Positions 19,414 through 28,973 of a DNA stretch of 64,000 nt are shown one piece after another. The stretch comes from JAHDHW01 sp963793295 (GTDB taxonomy: Bacteria > Bacteroidota > Bacteroidia > Chitinophagales > Saprospiraceae). The notes below the pieces were generated by a model, which saw only the letters and a program-made list of their open reading frames with translations, was not told the DNA's origin and ran no database searches. The stretch spans positions 62,001 through 126,000 of the forward strand of contig CAWBZX010000027.1 of assembly GCA_963793295.1 (NCBI GenBank), read 5' to 3'. Numbering within the stretch: position 1 is the stretch's first letter; the number at the start of each line of letters is the position of its first letter. A program made the translations under genes and the position numbers.

Positions 19414-19464
19414 GTGTTTTATAAGGAGTTTACCCATTTAACAAATGCTAAAAGGAGATTTGAA

Positions 19465-20367
19465 TCATTTTACTACAAATACCACATTGAGAACGGAGCA
19501 ATTGTCTGTAGGAACGGCATCGATATCATAAGTCAAAACACCAGCGGCACTGATACTCAGATTACTGAAAATAGTATTGTCGTAATCCGTAACATAATAA
19601 TACAATTCGGTTTCCGCATAAGTAGGAATAACAGAAGGCGCCCCAGAACTAGCTACTGATGGAGAGCCAAACAAATCTATATATTGCTGATGCAAATCCA
19701 GTGTCAAGCTAGTTCCAGTAGAGCTGGCATCAATAACTAATGCCGGCGGATAGAAAATCCTTGAGGATTTTGCGGTATTCATTTCCATAATATCACCGTC
19801 CGCTTCTACTCCAAGCAAATAGACAGCAGTAGTGTCCTCATAAGTACCGGTTCCATAATCCGAAAAACGGACCTGCCCACCTTCTACATCCAATTTTGCA
19901 TCCGGAGAAGAGGTTCCTATTCCCACATCACCATCAGCAGCAATATAGATTCCTTTGCCATCTGTAGCATCCAGTTCAAATTCTATGGTATTAGCTGCAA
20001 AAAAAGTAAGGATGTTGGAAGCGTCTAGTTCAATATTGGTTCCTTCGATATACATAGAATCTAAACCTTCGAAAAATAAAGAATTAGCATCGCCTTCTAA
20101 TGTTCTGTCTGTGGTAAGGGTATCGCTGGTATTATATATGTTTTCAACATCTGCGCTTTCTAATACCCATGCTGTACCGTTCCATCGGTAATGCTCATCA
20201 GTAGCTTGTACAAATACTTTTTTACAGGAAAAATTACTGCCGGAAGGATCATAAGCATTCATGGCGGCCACTGTGGTAAACTCACAGGTACCCCAACCAC
20301 CATTTGCTTGCCCAAGGGCAACAAGGGAAGATAAAACGGAAAAAATCAGGGGGATAATTTTTCTCAT
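19465..20367 (-). CDS. secreted fibre-like protein, duplicated copy 1
   Basis: A 300-residue secreted protein: signal peptide ending ALGQ, a domain with a CxF/SCKKVF Cys pair (WGTCEFTTVAAMNAYDPSG), the motif DVGIGTSSPDAKLDVEG that marks Bacteroidota fibre/tail-type surface proteins, a linker ADGDIMEMNTAKSSRIFYPP, and a variable C-terminal domain ending DNCSVLNVVFVVK. No S74 chaperone domain and no sorting domain. The copy at 25970 is almost identical to about residue 210 and then only about 60 percent similar by eye. It lies directly upstream of the FG-GAP protein gene (51 bp). Probably part of an extracellular structure; inference. Confidence 0.75.
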   Translation of the reverse strand: MRKIIPLIFSVLSSLVALGQANGGWGTCEFTTVAAMNAYDPSGSNFSCKKVFVQATDEHYRWNGTAWVLESADVENIYNTSDTLTTDRTLEGDANSLFFEGLDSMYIEGTNIELDASNILTFFAANTIEFELDATDGKGIYIAADGDVGIGTSSPDAKLDVEGGQVRFSDYGTGTYEDTTAVYLLGVEADGDIMEMNTAKSSRIFYPPALVIDASSTGTSLTLDLHQQYIDLFGSPSVASSGAPSVIPTYAETELYYYVTDYDNTIFSNLSISAAGVLTYDIDAVPTDNCSVLNVVFVVK

Positions 20368-20748
20368 TTGTTATTAAAATTCAACAGGCTCAAAGGCTTT
20401 GTTGATCTATTTTTGTTCTTTTATGGTTATAATTTTAAGATGTAATTATTCAATACACATTAAAATTATTAGTTATAATGTTTTTTTATACTATGAAAAA
20501 ATTATGCCTAGTTTTCAAACGGAACAAGATTTCTTCAAAAATATAAACTAAACTGAATTTTGCTTCGACAAATAGCTGATTTGATTGAAAATCACTGATA
20601 TTCCCCGAATTTCATTTTATCGCTTATGCTTTCCTTTGGTAAAAATGTAGTATGTACAACAAAGAGTGTCGTATTTTTTAATACTGCGGTTTGCTTTGAA
20701 AACTCTTGTTTAAAAGAAATTTTAAAATAATAGAAATAGTAAAAGGCC
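20368..20748 (-). promoter_or_regulatory. duplicated upstream region of the fibre-like gene
   Basis: About 330 bp upstream of the start at 20367 are repeated upstream of 26872 (26873-27200). Shared words include CAACAGGC, TATAATTTTAAGATG, TTTTTTTATACTATGAAA, GACAAATAGCTGATT and GTCGTATTTTTTAATACT. The duplication therefore covers gene 5' part and leader. Confidence 0.6.
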
Positions 20749-23700
20749 TTATTCCGGAACAATATGACCTAACTTTTTACGGGATTTGGTACTGCAGGAA
20801 CAAGTCATCAAAGGATTTCTAAATGAAGTAGAAGAAATAGTAAATGGTCCAAAAGAAGAAATATCAGACAAGGTAATAATTGTCCCAGAAGCTGTTCCTC
20901 CGGTAGTTCCTCCATTACCCTCGTCTTTCCATGATGTTCCATTCCAGCGGGCAACTGCCAGGGATGTAGTATCTATTATACCGCAGCTTCTACCTGCATT
21001 CCAGGTCAGCGTGACTGAGACATCAGAGCCTCCCACATTCCTGTTCAACGTCCAGTACTCACAATCACTGATACGGTACAAGCTACCATCTTTTAAAAAA
21101 CGATCATACAAAGGTTGAGGAGTAGTTTGAAAGTATTCTGCATCAAAAGTATCATTTAATAAAAGTGGAGCTGATATCCCAATTGCGGCAAATGCAGTAT
21201 CCTTTCCTATTGGAAAACTGAAAGGATCATCTCCTATTTTTCGCATTAAACCGTTGACAAAACTTGAATCCGAGGCATTAGAGACCGAAACATCATCCCC
21301 AATGGTAAGTAATGTTGTAGAATCACTTAAAATTTGTCCTTTGAGAAAATCAAAGTTTTGACTGCTCTGATCCAACATCAGATCCGATACCAATGTAACT
21401 TTTAAGGTTCCTTTTGTTTTATTCAACTGAATATCGCCATTATATTTATCGGTTGCGTTTGTCAGGTCAAATTGCTGAGTAGTACTCGAACCTGAAAATA
21501 TTAACATGGCATCACCTCCGTCATAGGTAGATTCTACTGTTGCATTTTCCTGCACAGCCATATATCCCGTATTTACCTGACCATTTGAAAGTAATAAATC
21601 ATTTGCTATTGTCACCGTATCTGTAAGAAGAATAAGGAACCTTGCACTCTTACCACAACTCTGACTACCGTTCATTGTGAGGTTATAAAATGGAGATGTT
21701 GAATCAAGCACATTGATGGTATAATCAGTATTCGAGCAAGAAGAACGATAAGGGTCAAATTCAACAGTTCCATTATTATGGAGAAAACTCCCAGCTATAT
21801 GCTCAAAAATAGTCGTACTGGCAGTAAAAGTACCTCCAATGGTTAGCGTACCAGAAGGCGCAGTAAAATCTCCTGCAATCAAACTAAATTGCTGGCAGTA
21901 AAAATCTGTTGTTCCAGCACCCGGCGTAAAAGTTCCCCCTGCTTTATCTACTTTAATATGTGCAAATCTGGAAGTTGTAGCATTGTGGTATTGTTGATTT
22001 GCGGCCGCATCGTTGATATGGATAGTCGCTGATCCGCCATCTGCTCCACTGTTCAAATAAATATCTCCATATACCCGAACAACTCCAGTGTTGATCAATC
22101 CATCTTGATGTGTGAAGTCATTTAATACCACTAGCGTATCTCCTGAGGTTATATTTAAAATATCTTCGTTGCAGGATACATTATCCACATCTACAAACAA
22201 GTTCCAGAAGGTAACTTTTGGCGTAGCTGCTGAAGTAACACTTGCAGTCCTTGTGGCACATCCACTAAAATTCGGGTCTAGGTTTACGGTTCCGTTATTA
22301 TGGTTGAAAATACCTCCTGTGTGGGAAAGCAGTGTAACATTTGAATTCCATGATCCGCCAATGTAAAAAGAACCCGTTGGTGCAGTAAAATCTCCTGCAA
22401 CCAAGGTAAATTGCTGGCAGTAAAAATCTGTTGTACCGGCTCCCGGCGTAAAAGTTCCCCCTGCTTTATCTACTTTAATATGTGCAAATCTGGAAGTTGT
22501 AGCATTGTGGTATTGCTGATTGGCAGCCGCATCGTTGATATGGATAGTCGCTGATCCGCCATCTGCTCCACTGTTCAAATAAATATCTCCATATACCCGA
22601 ACAACTCCAGTGTTGATCAATCCATCTTGATGTGTGAAGTCATTTAATACCACTAGCGTATCTCCTGAGGTAATGTTTAATCTATCTTCGTTGCAGGATA
22701 CATTATCCACATCTACAAATAAGTCATAAAACTCAATTTTTGGAGAAGCCGAAGAGGTAACAGTTGCTGTTCTTGTCGCACATCCACTAAAATTTGGGTC
22801 TAGGTTTACGGTTCCGTTATTATGGTTAAAAGTTCCCCCTGTGTGGGAAAGTAGCGTAACATTTGAATTCCATGATCCGCCGATGTAAAAAGTACCTGTC
22901 GGTGCAGTAAAATCTCCTGCAACCAAGGTAAATTGCTGGCAGTAAAAATCTGTTGTACCGGCTCCCGGCGTAAAAGTTCCCCCTGCTTTATCTACTTTAA
23001 TATGTGCAAATCTGGAAGTTGTAGCATTGTGGTATTGTTGATTTGCAGCCGCATCGTTGATATGGATAGTCGCTGATCCGCCATCTGCTCCACTGTTCAA
23101 ATAAATATCTCCATATACCCGAACAACTCCAGTGTTGATCAATCCATCCTGATGTGTGAAGTCATTTAATACCACTAGCGTATCTCCGGAGGTAATGTTT
23201 AATCTATCTTCGTTGCAGGATACATTATCCACATCTACAAATAAGTCATAAAACTCAATTTTTGGAGAAGCCGAAGAAGTGACACTTGCAGTCCTTGTGG
23301 CACATCCACTAAAATTCGGGTCTAGGTTTACGGTTCCGTTATTATGGTTAAAAGTTCCCCCTGTGTGGGAAAGCAGCGTAACATTTGAATTCCATGATCC
23401 GCCAATGTAAAAAGTGCCCGTTGGTGCAGTAAAATCTCCTGCAACCAAGGTAAATTGCTGGCAGTAAAAATCTGTTGTACCGGCTCCCGGCGTAAAAGTT
23501 CCTCCTGCTTTATCTACTTTAATATGTGCAAATCTGGAAGTTGTAGCATTGTGGTATTGCTGATTGGCAGCCGCATCGTTGATATGGATAGTCGCTGATC
23601 CGCCATCTGCTCCACTGTTCAAATAAATATCTCCATATACCCGAACAACTCCAGTGTTGATCAATCCATCCTGATGTGTGAAGTCATTTAATACCACTAG

Positions 23701-25953
23701 TGTATCTCCTGAGGTAATGTTTAATCTATCTTCGTTGCAGGATACATTATCCACATCTACAAATAAGTCATAAAACTCAATTTTTGGAGAAGCCGATGAG
23801 GTGACAGTTGCTGTTCTTGTGGCACATCCTGAAAAATCAGGGTCAAGTCTCACTACTCCGTTATTATGGTTAAAGGTTCCTCCTGTGTGGGAAAGCAGTG
23901 TAACATTTGAATTCCATGATCCGCCAATGTAAAAAGTGCCCGTTGGTGCAGTAAAATCTCCTGCAACCAAAGTAAATTGCTGGCAGTAAAAATCTGTTGT
24001 ACCGGCGCCCGGCGTAAAAGTTCCCCCTGCTTTATCTACTTTAATATGTGCAAATCTGGAAGTTGTAGCATTGTGGTATTGCTGATTGGCAGCCGCATCG
24101 TTGATATGGATAGTCGCTGATCCGCCATCTGCGCCACTGTTCAAATAAATATCTCCATGTACGCGAACTACTCCAGTGTTGATCAATCCATCCTGATGTG
24201 TGAAGTCATTTAATACCACTAGCGTATCTCCTGAGGTAATGTTTAATCTATCTTCGTTGCAGGATACATTATCCACATCTACAAATAAGTCATAAAACTC
24301 AATTTTTGGAGAAGCCGATGAGGTAACAGTTGCTGTTCTTGTGGCACATCCTGAAAAATCAGGGTCAAGTCTCACTACTCCGTTATTATGGTTGAAGGTA
24401 CCTCCTGTGTGGGAAAGCAGCGTAACATTTGAATTCCATGATCCGCCAATATAAAAAGTACCCGTTGGTGCAGTAAAATCTCCTGCAATCAAAGTAAATT
24501 GCTGGCAGTAAAAATCTGTTGTACCGGCGCCCGGCGTAAAAGTTCCCCCTGCTTTATCTACTTTAATATGTGCAAATCTGGAAGTTGTAGCATTGTGGTA
24601 TTGTTGATTGGCAGCCGCATCGTTGATATGGATAGTCGCTGATCCGCCATCCGCGCCACTGTTCAAATAAATATCTCCATGTACGCGGACTACTCCTGTA
24701 TTGATAATCCCATCCTGATGTGTGAAGTCATTTAGAACCACTAGCGTATCTCCTGAGGTAATGTTTAATCTATCTTCGTTGCAGGATACATTATCCACAT
24801 CTACAAATAAGTCATAAAACTCAATTTTTGGAGAAGCCGATGAGGTAACAGTTGCTGTTCTTGTGGCACATCCTGAAAAATCAGGGTCAAGACTCACTAC
24901 TCCGTTATTATGGTTAAAAGTTCCCCCTGTGTGTGAAAGCAGCGTAACATTTGAATTCCATGATCCGCCAATATAAAAAGTACCCGTTGGTGCAGTAAAA
25001 TCTCCTGCAATCAAGGTAAATTGCTGGCAGTAAAAATCTGTTGTTCCTGGTGCAGGTAAAACGGTTCCGGCAGCTTTGTTAACTACTATTTTAGGAAAAC
25101 GGGAAGTTGAAGTATTGGAATAAACAACATCCGCTGAATTAGTAAGGTATAGCGTTCCGTTACCTCCGTCGGCTCCATTAACAAGGAATAAGTTGCCTTC
25201 GCACTGGATAACTCCTGAATTAATATAACCGTCAGAATGGGTGAATTCATTTAAAACCACTATGGTATCTCCAGTGGTTACGCTTAAAACATCTTCATTG
25301 CACGATGTATTATTAACTTTTACTTCAAAATCGTAAAATTGAGGCCAACTTGGAGCAGTAACAGTCATGGTAACAGTTCTCGTTGCACAGCCTCCCAAGT
25401 CAGGATCTATAATTACTTTTCCGTTATTATGATTAAATGTTCCTCCGCTTTGATTGAATATAGTATAATTTGAGTTTGTGGTACCACCAACGGCTAAAGT
25501 CGAACTAGTGCTTGTAAATGTTCCACCACTTAAGGTAAAAGTACCTCCACTATTAATATCAAAAGCGGTATCTCCACCTGAAAAAATACCAGCAGCCTGA
25601 GAAAAACCTGAGCTACCAATAGTTATTGAGTTTCCGGTGTTTTGAGTGATTGTGCCTGTATAGCCTGCATTAATTTGCATACCCAACACACTTGCATTCA
25701 CATCAATATTGCAGTTTCCCAATCCGTTTCCATCAAAAATTGAGATATCTGAAGTCCCAGGTATCGAAGCTCCTCCTCCTCCTCCAGAGCTGGTAGACCA
25801 ATTGGCTGTATCATTCCAATTCCCTGTACCACCCGCTATCCAATATCGATTAGCACCAGATAAGATGATGCATAATCCGCAAAAGACAAATGAAAAAAGA
25901 ACTCGTAGAAGAATATTTTGAAGGGGATAAAACACTGATTTATTATTTTTCAT
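20749..25953 (-). CDS. giant repetitive adhesin-like surface protein
   Basis: A 1734-residue secreted protein with a signal/membrane segment near residue 15-33, then RYWIAGGTGNWNDTANWS, a motif at the start of many Bacteroidota surface beta-helix proteins. Residues about 130-1430 are tandem 174-residue repeats: six near-identical units flanked by one diverged unit on each side. Each unit has TTDFYCQQFTL, GGTFNHNNG, LDPDFSGCATRT, DVDNVSCNEDRLN and SGDTLVVLNDFTH, with three Cys. The C-terminal part (FSFPIGKD, LSDISSFGPFTI) is of the kind that normally precedes a T9SS sorting domain, but here it ends in NPLMTCSCSTKSRKKLGHIV without one. The start of the protein lies 16 bp after the fibre-like gene copy 2. 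Likely adhesin or sheath component. Confidence 0.85.
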   Translation of the reverse strand: MKNNKSVFYPLQNILLRVLFSFVFCGLCIILSGANRYWIAGGTGNWNDTANWSTSSGGGGGASIPGTSDISIFDGNGLGNCNIDVNASVLGMQINAGYTGTITQNTGNSITIGSSGFSQAAGIFSGGDTAFDINSGGTFTLSGGTFTSTSSTLAVGGTTNSNYTIFNQSGGTFNHNNGKVIIDPDLGGCATRTVTMTVTAPSWPQFYDFEVKVNNTSCNEDVLSVTTGDTIVVLNEFTHSDGYINSGVIQCEGNLFLVNGADGGNGTLYLTNSADVVYSNTSTSRFPKIVVNKAAGTVLPAPGTTDFYCQQFTLIAGDFTAPTGTFYIGGSWNSNVTLLSHTGGTFNHNNGVVSLDPDFSGCATRTATVTSSASPKIEFYDLFVDVDNVSCNEDRLNITSGDTLVVLNDFTHQDGIINTGVVRVHGDIYLNSGADGGSATIHINDAAANQQYHNATTSRFAHIKVDKAGGTFTPGAGTTDFYCQQFTLIAGDFTAPTGTFYIGGSWNSNVTLLSHTGGTFNHNNGVVRLDPDFSGCATRTATVTSSASPKIEFYDLFVDVDNVSCNEDRLNITSGDTLVVLNDFTHQDGLINTGVVRVHGDIYLNSGADGGSATIHINDAAANQQYHNATTSRFAHIKVDKAGGTFTPGAGTTDFYCQQFTLVAGDFTAPTGTFYIGGSWNSNVTLLSHTGGTFNHNNGVVRLDPDFSGCATRTATVTSSASPKIEFYDLFVDVDNVSCNEDRLNITSGDTLVVLNDFTHQDGLINTGVVRVYGDIYLNSGADGGSATIHINDAAANQQYHNATTSRFAHIKVDKAGGTFTPGAGTTDFYCQQFTLVAGDFTAPTGTFYIGGSWNSNVTLLSHTGGTFNHNNGTVNLDPNFSGCATRTASVTSSASPKIEFYDLFVDVDNVSCNEDRLNITSGDTLVVLNDFTHQDGLINTGVVRVYGDIYLNSGADGGSATIHINDAAANQQYHNATTSRFAHIKVDKAGGTFTPGAGTTDFYCQQFTLVAGDFTAPTGTFYIGGSWNSNVTLLSHTGGTFNHNNGTVNLDPNFSGCATRTATVTSSASPKIEFYDLFVDVDNVSCNEDRLNITSGDTLVVLNDFTHQDGLINTGVVRVYGDIYLNSGADGGSATIHINDAAANQQYHNATTSRFAHIKVDKAGGTFTPGAGTTDFYCQQFTLVAGDFTAPTGSFYIGGSWNSNVTLLSHTGGIFNHNNGTVNLDPNFSGCATRTASVTSAATPKVTFWNLFVDVDNVSCNEDILNITSGDTLVVLNDFTHQDGLINTGVVRVYGDIYLNSGADGGSATIHINDAAANQQYHNATTSRFAHIKVDKAGGTFTPGAGTTDFYCQQFSLIAGDFTAPSGTLTIGGTFTASTTIFEHIAGSFLHNNGTVEFDPYRSSCSNTDYTINVLDSTSPFYNLTMNGSQSCGKSARFLILLTDTVTIANDLLLSNGQVNTGYMAVQENATVESTYDGGDAMLIFSGSSTTQQFDLTNATDKYNGDIQLNKTKGTLKVTLVSDLMLDQSSQNFDFLKGQILSDSTTLLTIGDDVSVSNASDSSFVNGLMRKIGDDPFSFPIGKDTAFAAIGISAPLLLNDTFDAEYFQTTPQPLYDRFLKDGSLYRISDCEYWTLNRNVGGSDVSVTLTWNAGRSCGIIDTTSLAVARWNGTSWKDEGNGGTTGGTASGTIITLSDISSFGPFTISSTSFRNPLMTCSCSTKSRKKLGHIVPE
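21889..25020 (-). repeat. six 522-bp tandem coding repeats
   Basis: The word TTGCTGGCAG recurs at 21889, 22411, 22933, 23455, 23977, 24499 and 25021, an exact 522-bp period (174 codons). Units are nearly identical at the DNA level, with patches of shared variants (for example GTVNLDPN against GVVRLDPD) that group neighbouring units, as expected from recent unequal exchange or conversion. Copy number in an assembly of such repeats is unreliable. Confidence 0.95.
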
Positions 25954-25969
25954 TAAAAAAATAATGATT

Positions 25970-26872
25970 CTACTTGACTACAAATACCATAATTACAAGG
26001 GCACAATTATCTGCTGGTATGGCTATTATATCATAAGTCATCACACCGTTATCATCAATGCTCACATTGTCCAAAACTGAGGTATCGTAATCAGTTAGGT
26101 AATAATGAAGCTCATCTTCATTATAAGTAGGTATTGATGCAGGAGCACTGGTATTGCCAACCATCGGTGTACCGTAAAGAACTGAATATTGCTGATGTAA
26201 ATCAAGGGTCTGGTTGGTAGCTAAAGTACTCGCATCAATCGTCATTGCAGGCGGATAAAAAATCCTTGAAGATTTTGCGGTATTCATTTCCATAATATCT
26301 CCGTCCGCTTCTACTCCAAGTAAATAAACAGCTGTTGTATCTTCATAAGTGCCGGTTCCATAATCTGAAAAACGAACCTGGCCGCCTTCTACATCCAATT
26401 TTGCATCCGGCGTTGAAGTTCCTATGCCTACATCACCATCAGCTGCAATATAGATCCCTTTGCCGTCCGTAGCATCCAGTTCAAATTCTATGGTATTAGC
26501 TGCAAAAAAAGTAAGGATGTTGGAAGCGTCTAGTTCAATATTGGTTCCTTCGATATACATGGAATCCAAGCCATTAAAAAACAAAGAATTGGCATCTCCT
26601 TCCAATGTTCTGTCTGTAGTCAATGTGTCACTGGTATTGTATATATTTTCAAGATCTGCGCTTACCAATACCCAGATGGTCCCATCCCATTGATAATGCT
26701 CATCGGTGGCTTGTACAAATACTTTTTTACAGGAAAAATTACTGCCGGAAGGATCATAAGCATTCATGGCAGCTACTGTGGTAAACTCACAGGTACCCCA
26801 ACCACCATTTGCTTGCCCAAGGGCAACAAGGGAAGATAAAACGGAAAAAATCAGGGGGATAATTTTTCTCAT
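25970..26872 (-). CDS. secreted fibre-like protein, duplicated copy 2
   Basis: A 300-residue paralogue of 19465-20367 with the same signal peptide, Cys pair, DVGIGTSTPDAKLDVEG motif and linker. Up to about residue 210 only a few residues differ; from SSRIFYPPAM onward the sequence diverges and ends DNCALVIMVFVVK. The giant adhesin gene follows after 16 bp, so the two are probably co-transcribed. Together with copy 1 it brackets the adhesin gene. Confidence 0.75.
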   Translation of the reverse strand: MRKIIPLIFSVLSSLVALGQANGGWGTCEFTTVAAMNAYDPSGSNFSCKKVFVQATDEHYQWDGTIWVLVSADLENIYNTSDTLTTDRTLEGDANSLFFNGLDSMYIEGTNIELDASNILTFFAANTIEFELDATDGKGIYIAADGDVGIGTSTPDAKLDVEGGQVRFSDYGTGTYEDTTAVYLLGVEADGDIMEMNTAKSSRIFYPPAMTIDASTLATNQTLDLHQQYSVLYGTPMVGNTSAPASIPTYNEDELHYYLTDYDTSVLDNVSIDDNGVMTYDIIAIPADNCALVIMVFVVK

Positions 26873-27422
26873 TTGTTATTTAAATTCAACAGGCCCAAAG
26901 GCCTTGTTGATCTATGTTTGTTTTTATGGTTATAATTTTAAGATGCAATTATCTTTTACAAATTAAAATCATTAATTATCTTTTTTTATACTATGAAATA
27001 ACAGTGCCTACTTTCCAACCTAGGCAAGGCTTTTCCATAAAATATAAATTGAGCTGGTTTTTGCTTTGACAAATAGCTGATTAGATTGAAAATCACTAGT
27101 AAAACCCGAATATTTATTTTATCGCTTTTCTACTATCCTTTGGTAAAATCTTGTTGTTTACAACAAAAGGTGTCGTATTTTTTAATACTACGGTTTGCTT
27201 CGATATGATTAGAAATCGAATAGATTGCAGTGGATTTTAGAGAAGAAAAAATATAGGGGGTGATTTTGTTCATTATTCAACAAGTATTTGCTTTAGCGTA
27301 TGCTTCTTAATCTAGCAAAGTCAATTTGCTTAAAATTTTAAACGAAGAGAAAAAGTCTTCGAAGCAAGAATTTTGTTAAAACTCTTTGCTTCGAAAACTC
27401 TCAACGTCAGGTTTACTGAGTA
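26873..27422 (-). other. intergenic region: duplicated leader and terminator
   Basis: 26873-27200 is the copy-2 leader (see 20368-20748). The rest holds only the hairpin at 27358-27395 that ends the upstream gene. No gene was recognised in between. Confidence 0.5.
27350..27395 (-). terminator. terminator after the 268-residue surface protein gene
   Basis: Ten-bp perfect stem (27358-27367 with 27386-27395), 18-base loop, followed on the minus strand by GACTTTTTCT. It lies 28 bp after the stop at 27423. Confidence 0.65.
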
Positions 27423-28229
27423 TTAGTTACTTATAAAGAACAGCACTCCGTAATCCGCTGTCGCCGGCATACCAAACGTATTCAGATTGGCAGCTCTGGC
27501 TACACCACCTGAGGTACCGTCTACTGCAAGAGCAGCGGCATCCAACTCAGCTTTATCGGCAACTGTTGGAATAGATTCCATATTCACTAACACGGTTGAA
27601 CCATCCGTTAATGTCAATTGCAATTCACCAGTAGCGGTAAAAGCTGCAGCATCAACTACATTTTGCCATGTTAAGTTTCCAGCTCCATCTGTGACCGGAA
27701 CAAATCCAGCATTTCCACCGGTATGCGCTCCATCAAGCTCCAGTACATAAGGACTAGCTACCGTTCCAGCACCAGTTACATTGATACTGTTTGAACCGTT
27801 GACATCAGTAGTGCCATCAATGACAACAGAATTTGCAGTGCCAGCTTCATCAGTATAAGTTAAAGTATGGGTACCTGCAGTCCACGTTAATGTCGTCAAT
27901 GCTTCTGTGAAATCCACTGTATACACTCCTCCAACATTTGTTACGGAGATGTCATTGGTTCCTACTACTGAGGTTACCGTTGAAGTGACATCTACGGCGA
28001 TCCATTGATCCACTCCGGCAGTACCAGCTGGATCAAAGACATAGATCATTTGAGTTGTCCGATTATAAGCGATGTTTGCTTCATTAACTGATACATCTTC
28101 CAATGCGGCAATTGTATTAGGGTCTGCATCGACAAAGACGACACCTGCACCACCCTCAACCGCTTGTCCGATAAGGGAGCTCCCAATAAAGCTAAAAATA
28201 GCGAGCGTTAATAATATTCTTTTTTTCAT
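27423..28229 (-). CDS. secreted beta-repeat surface protein
   Basis: A 268-residue protein with signal peptide MKKRILLTLAIFSFIGSSL ending IGQ. The mature part is rich in Thr, Val, Ala and Gly with short repeats typical of fibre-like surface proteins (VVGTNDISVTNVGGVYTVDF, SNSINVTGAGTVASPYVLEL, FVPVTDGAGNLTWQNVV). The C-terminus ends in a short hydrophobic strand (ADYGVLFFISN), as in the two 300-residue fibre-like proteins (VVFVVK), and there is no sorting domain. First intact gene of the minus-strand surface series. Function unknown. Confidence 0.65.
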   Translation of the reverse strand: MKKRILLTLAIFSFIGSSLIGQAVEGGAGVVFVDADPNTIAALEDVSVNEANIAYNRTTQMIYVFDPAGTAGVDQWIAVDVTSTVTSVVGTNDISVTNVGGVYTVDFTEALTTLTWTAGTHTLTYTDEAGTANSVVIDGTTDVNGSNSINVTGAGTVASPYVLELDGAHTGGNAGFVPVTDGAGNLTWQNVVDAAAFTATGELQLTLTDGSTVLVNMESIPTVADKAELDAAALAVDGTSGGVARAANLNTFGMPATADYGVLFFISN

Positions 28230-28350
28230 AATACTTGACGTTTAAATTCTTTTAAATGAAATAATAAATGCTTAAAATATATAGTAAGGTAAAATCACCG
28301 GAACTATCGCAATAATTATTTTCAGGTTATGGTTGTTGTTATAACAAAAT

Positions 28351-28380
28351 ATACCTGACGTTTCAATGAACATCAGGTAT
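28351..28380 (-). terminator. hairpin after the decayed fibre-like gene
   Basis: ATACCTGA at 28351-28358 pairs with TCAGGTAT at 28373-28380; on the minus strand ATTTTGTT follows. It may end transcription of the gene fragment at 28397-28973. Confidence 0.45.
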
Positions 28381-28396
28381 ATAATGGCTCTTTTGA

Positions 28397-28973
28397 TTAA
28401 AGAGCAGAAAGAAGAAAGCTGTAGGTTAATTCATTCCGGGATGATAGTGTGATTGTACATCCACTACATCCAAAAACCCCTTTAGGGTCAGCCCAAAATG
28501 AATCTCCATCTACCAAGCCCTGCATTTCGTGCCTCACCTATTGACTTAAAAGTCCCTTTTGGGAGTTTGTCTCCCAAAACTAAAAGAGCCTGATAGACAT
28601 TGAGTTCGGCTGTACCGTCATTGTCTAATATCTGTATTCGGGACAATCGGTACTTCTGCAGCATTCTGTAATTCATTGGTAGGATCCAGATCGAGATCAT
28701 CATAATTTGACATATAAGTAAAAAGACTATCAATGTGTCAAATAACGAACAACTCCCGTAGCTGGGTCAACAACCAATAAAGCAGAATCTCCTTGCATTA
28801 TTTGGTTTAAATTTTCAATTCTTAGAGGATCCTCATTTGAATCCAATGGTTTAATATGTAAGTGTATTAGTAGGATTTTCTGTTCCTATCCCTACCTGCG
28901 CCTGAAGCTCAGAAAGGAAAAAGGCTGGAAAGAAAAGCATACCAATACAATTAAGTTGGTCTTTTTTATCATG
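28397..28973 (-). pseudogene. fibre-like surface protein gene with several frame shifts
   Basis: Joining frames gives one protein of about 190 residues. It starts MIKKTNLIVLVCFSFQ (signal peptide), then ELQAQVGIGTENPTNTL, HIKPLDSNEDPLRIENLNQI, ALLVVDPATGVVRYL, DSLFTYMSNYDDLDLD, AEVPIVPNTDI, LDNDGTAELNVYQALLVLGD and finally DGDSFWADPKGVFGCSGC, stopping at 28397. VGIGT followed by a PLRIENL/LLVVD pair is the usual layout of Bacteroidota fibre-type proteins. At least five frame changes occur in 577 bp. That density is far above the surrounding 29-64 kb. It is either real decay or a very poor stretch of consensus. Confidence 0.65.

Noticed and set aside
20749..25953. CRISPR array or satellite in the 522-bp repeats
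   Set aside because: The period is a whole number of codons in one open reading frame, with no unique spacers.
19465..26872. Diversity-generating retroelement behind the variable C-terminal domains of the two fibre-like proteins
   Set aside because: No reverse transcriptase or template repeat is present in the window, and the differences are not limited to A positions.
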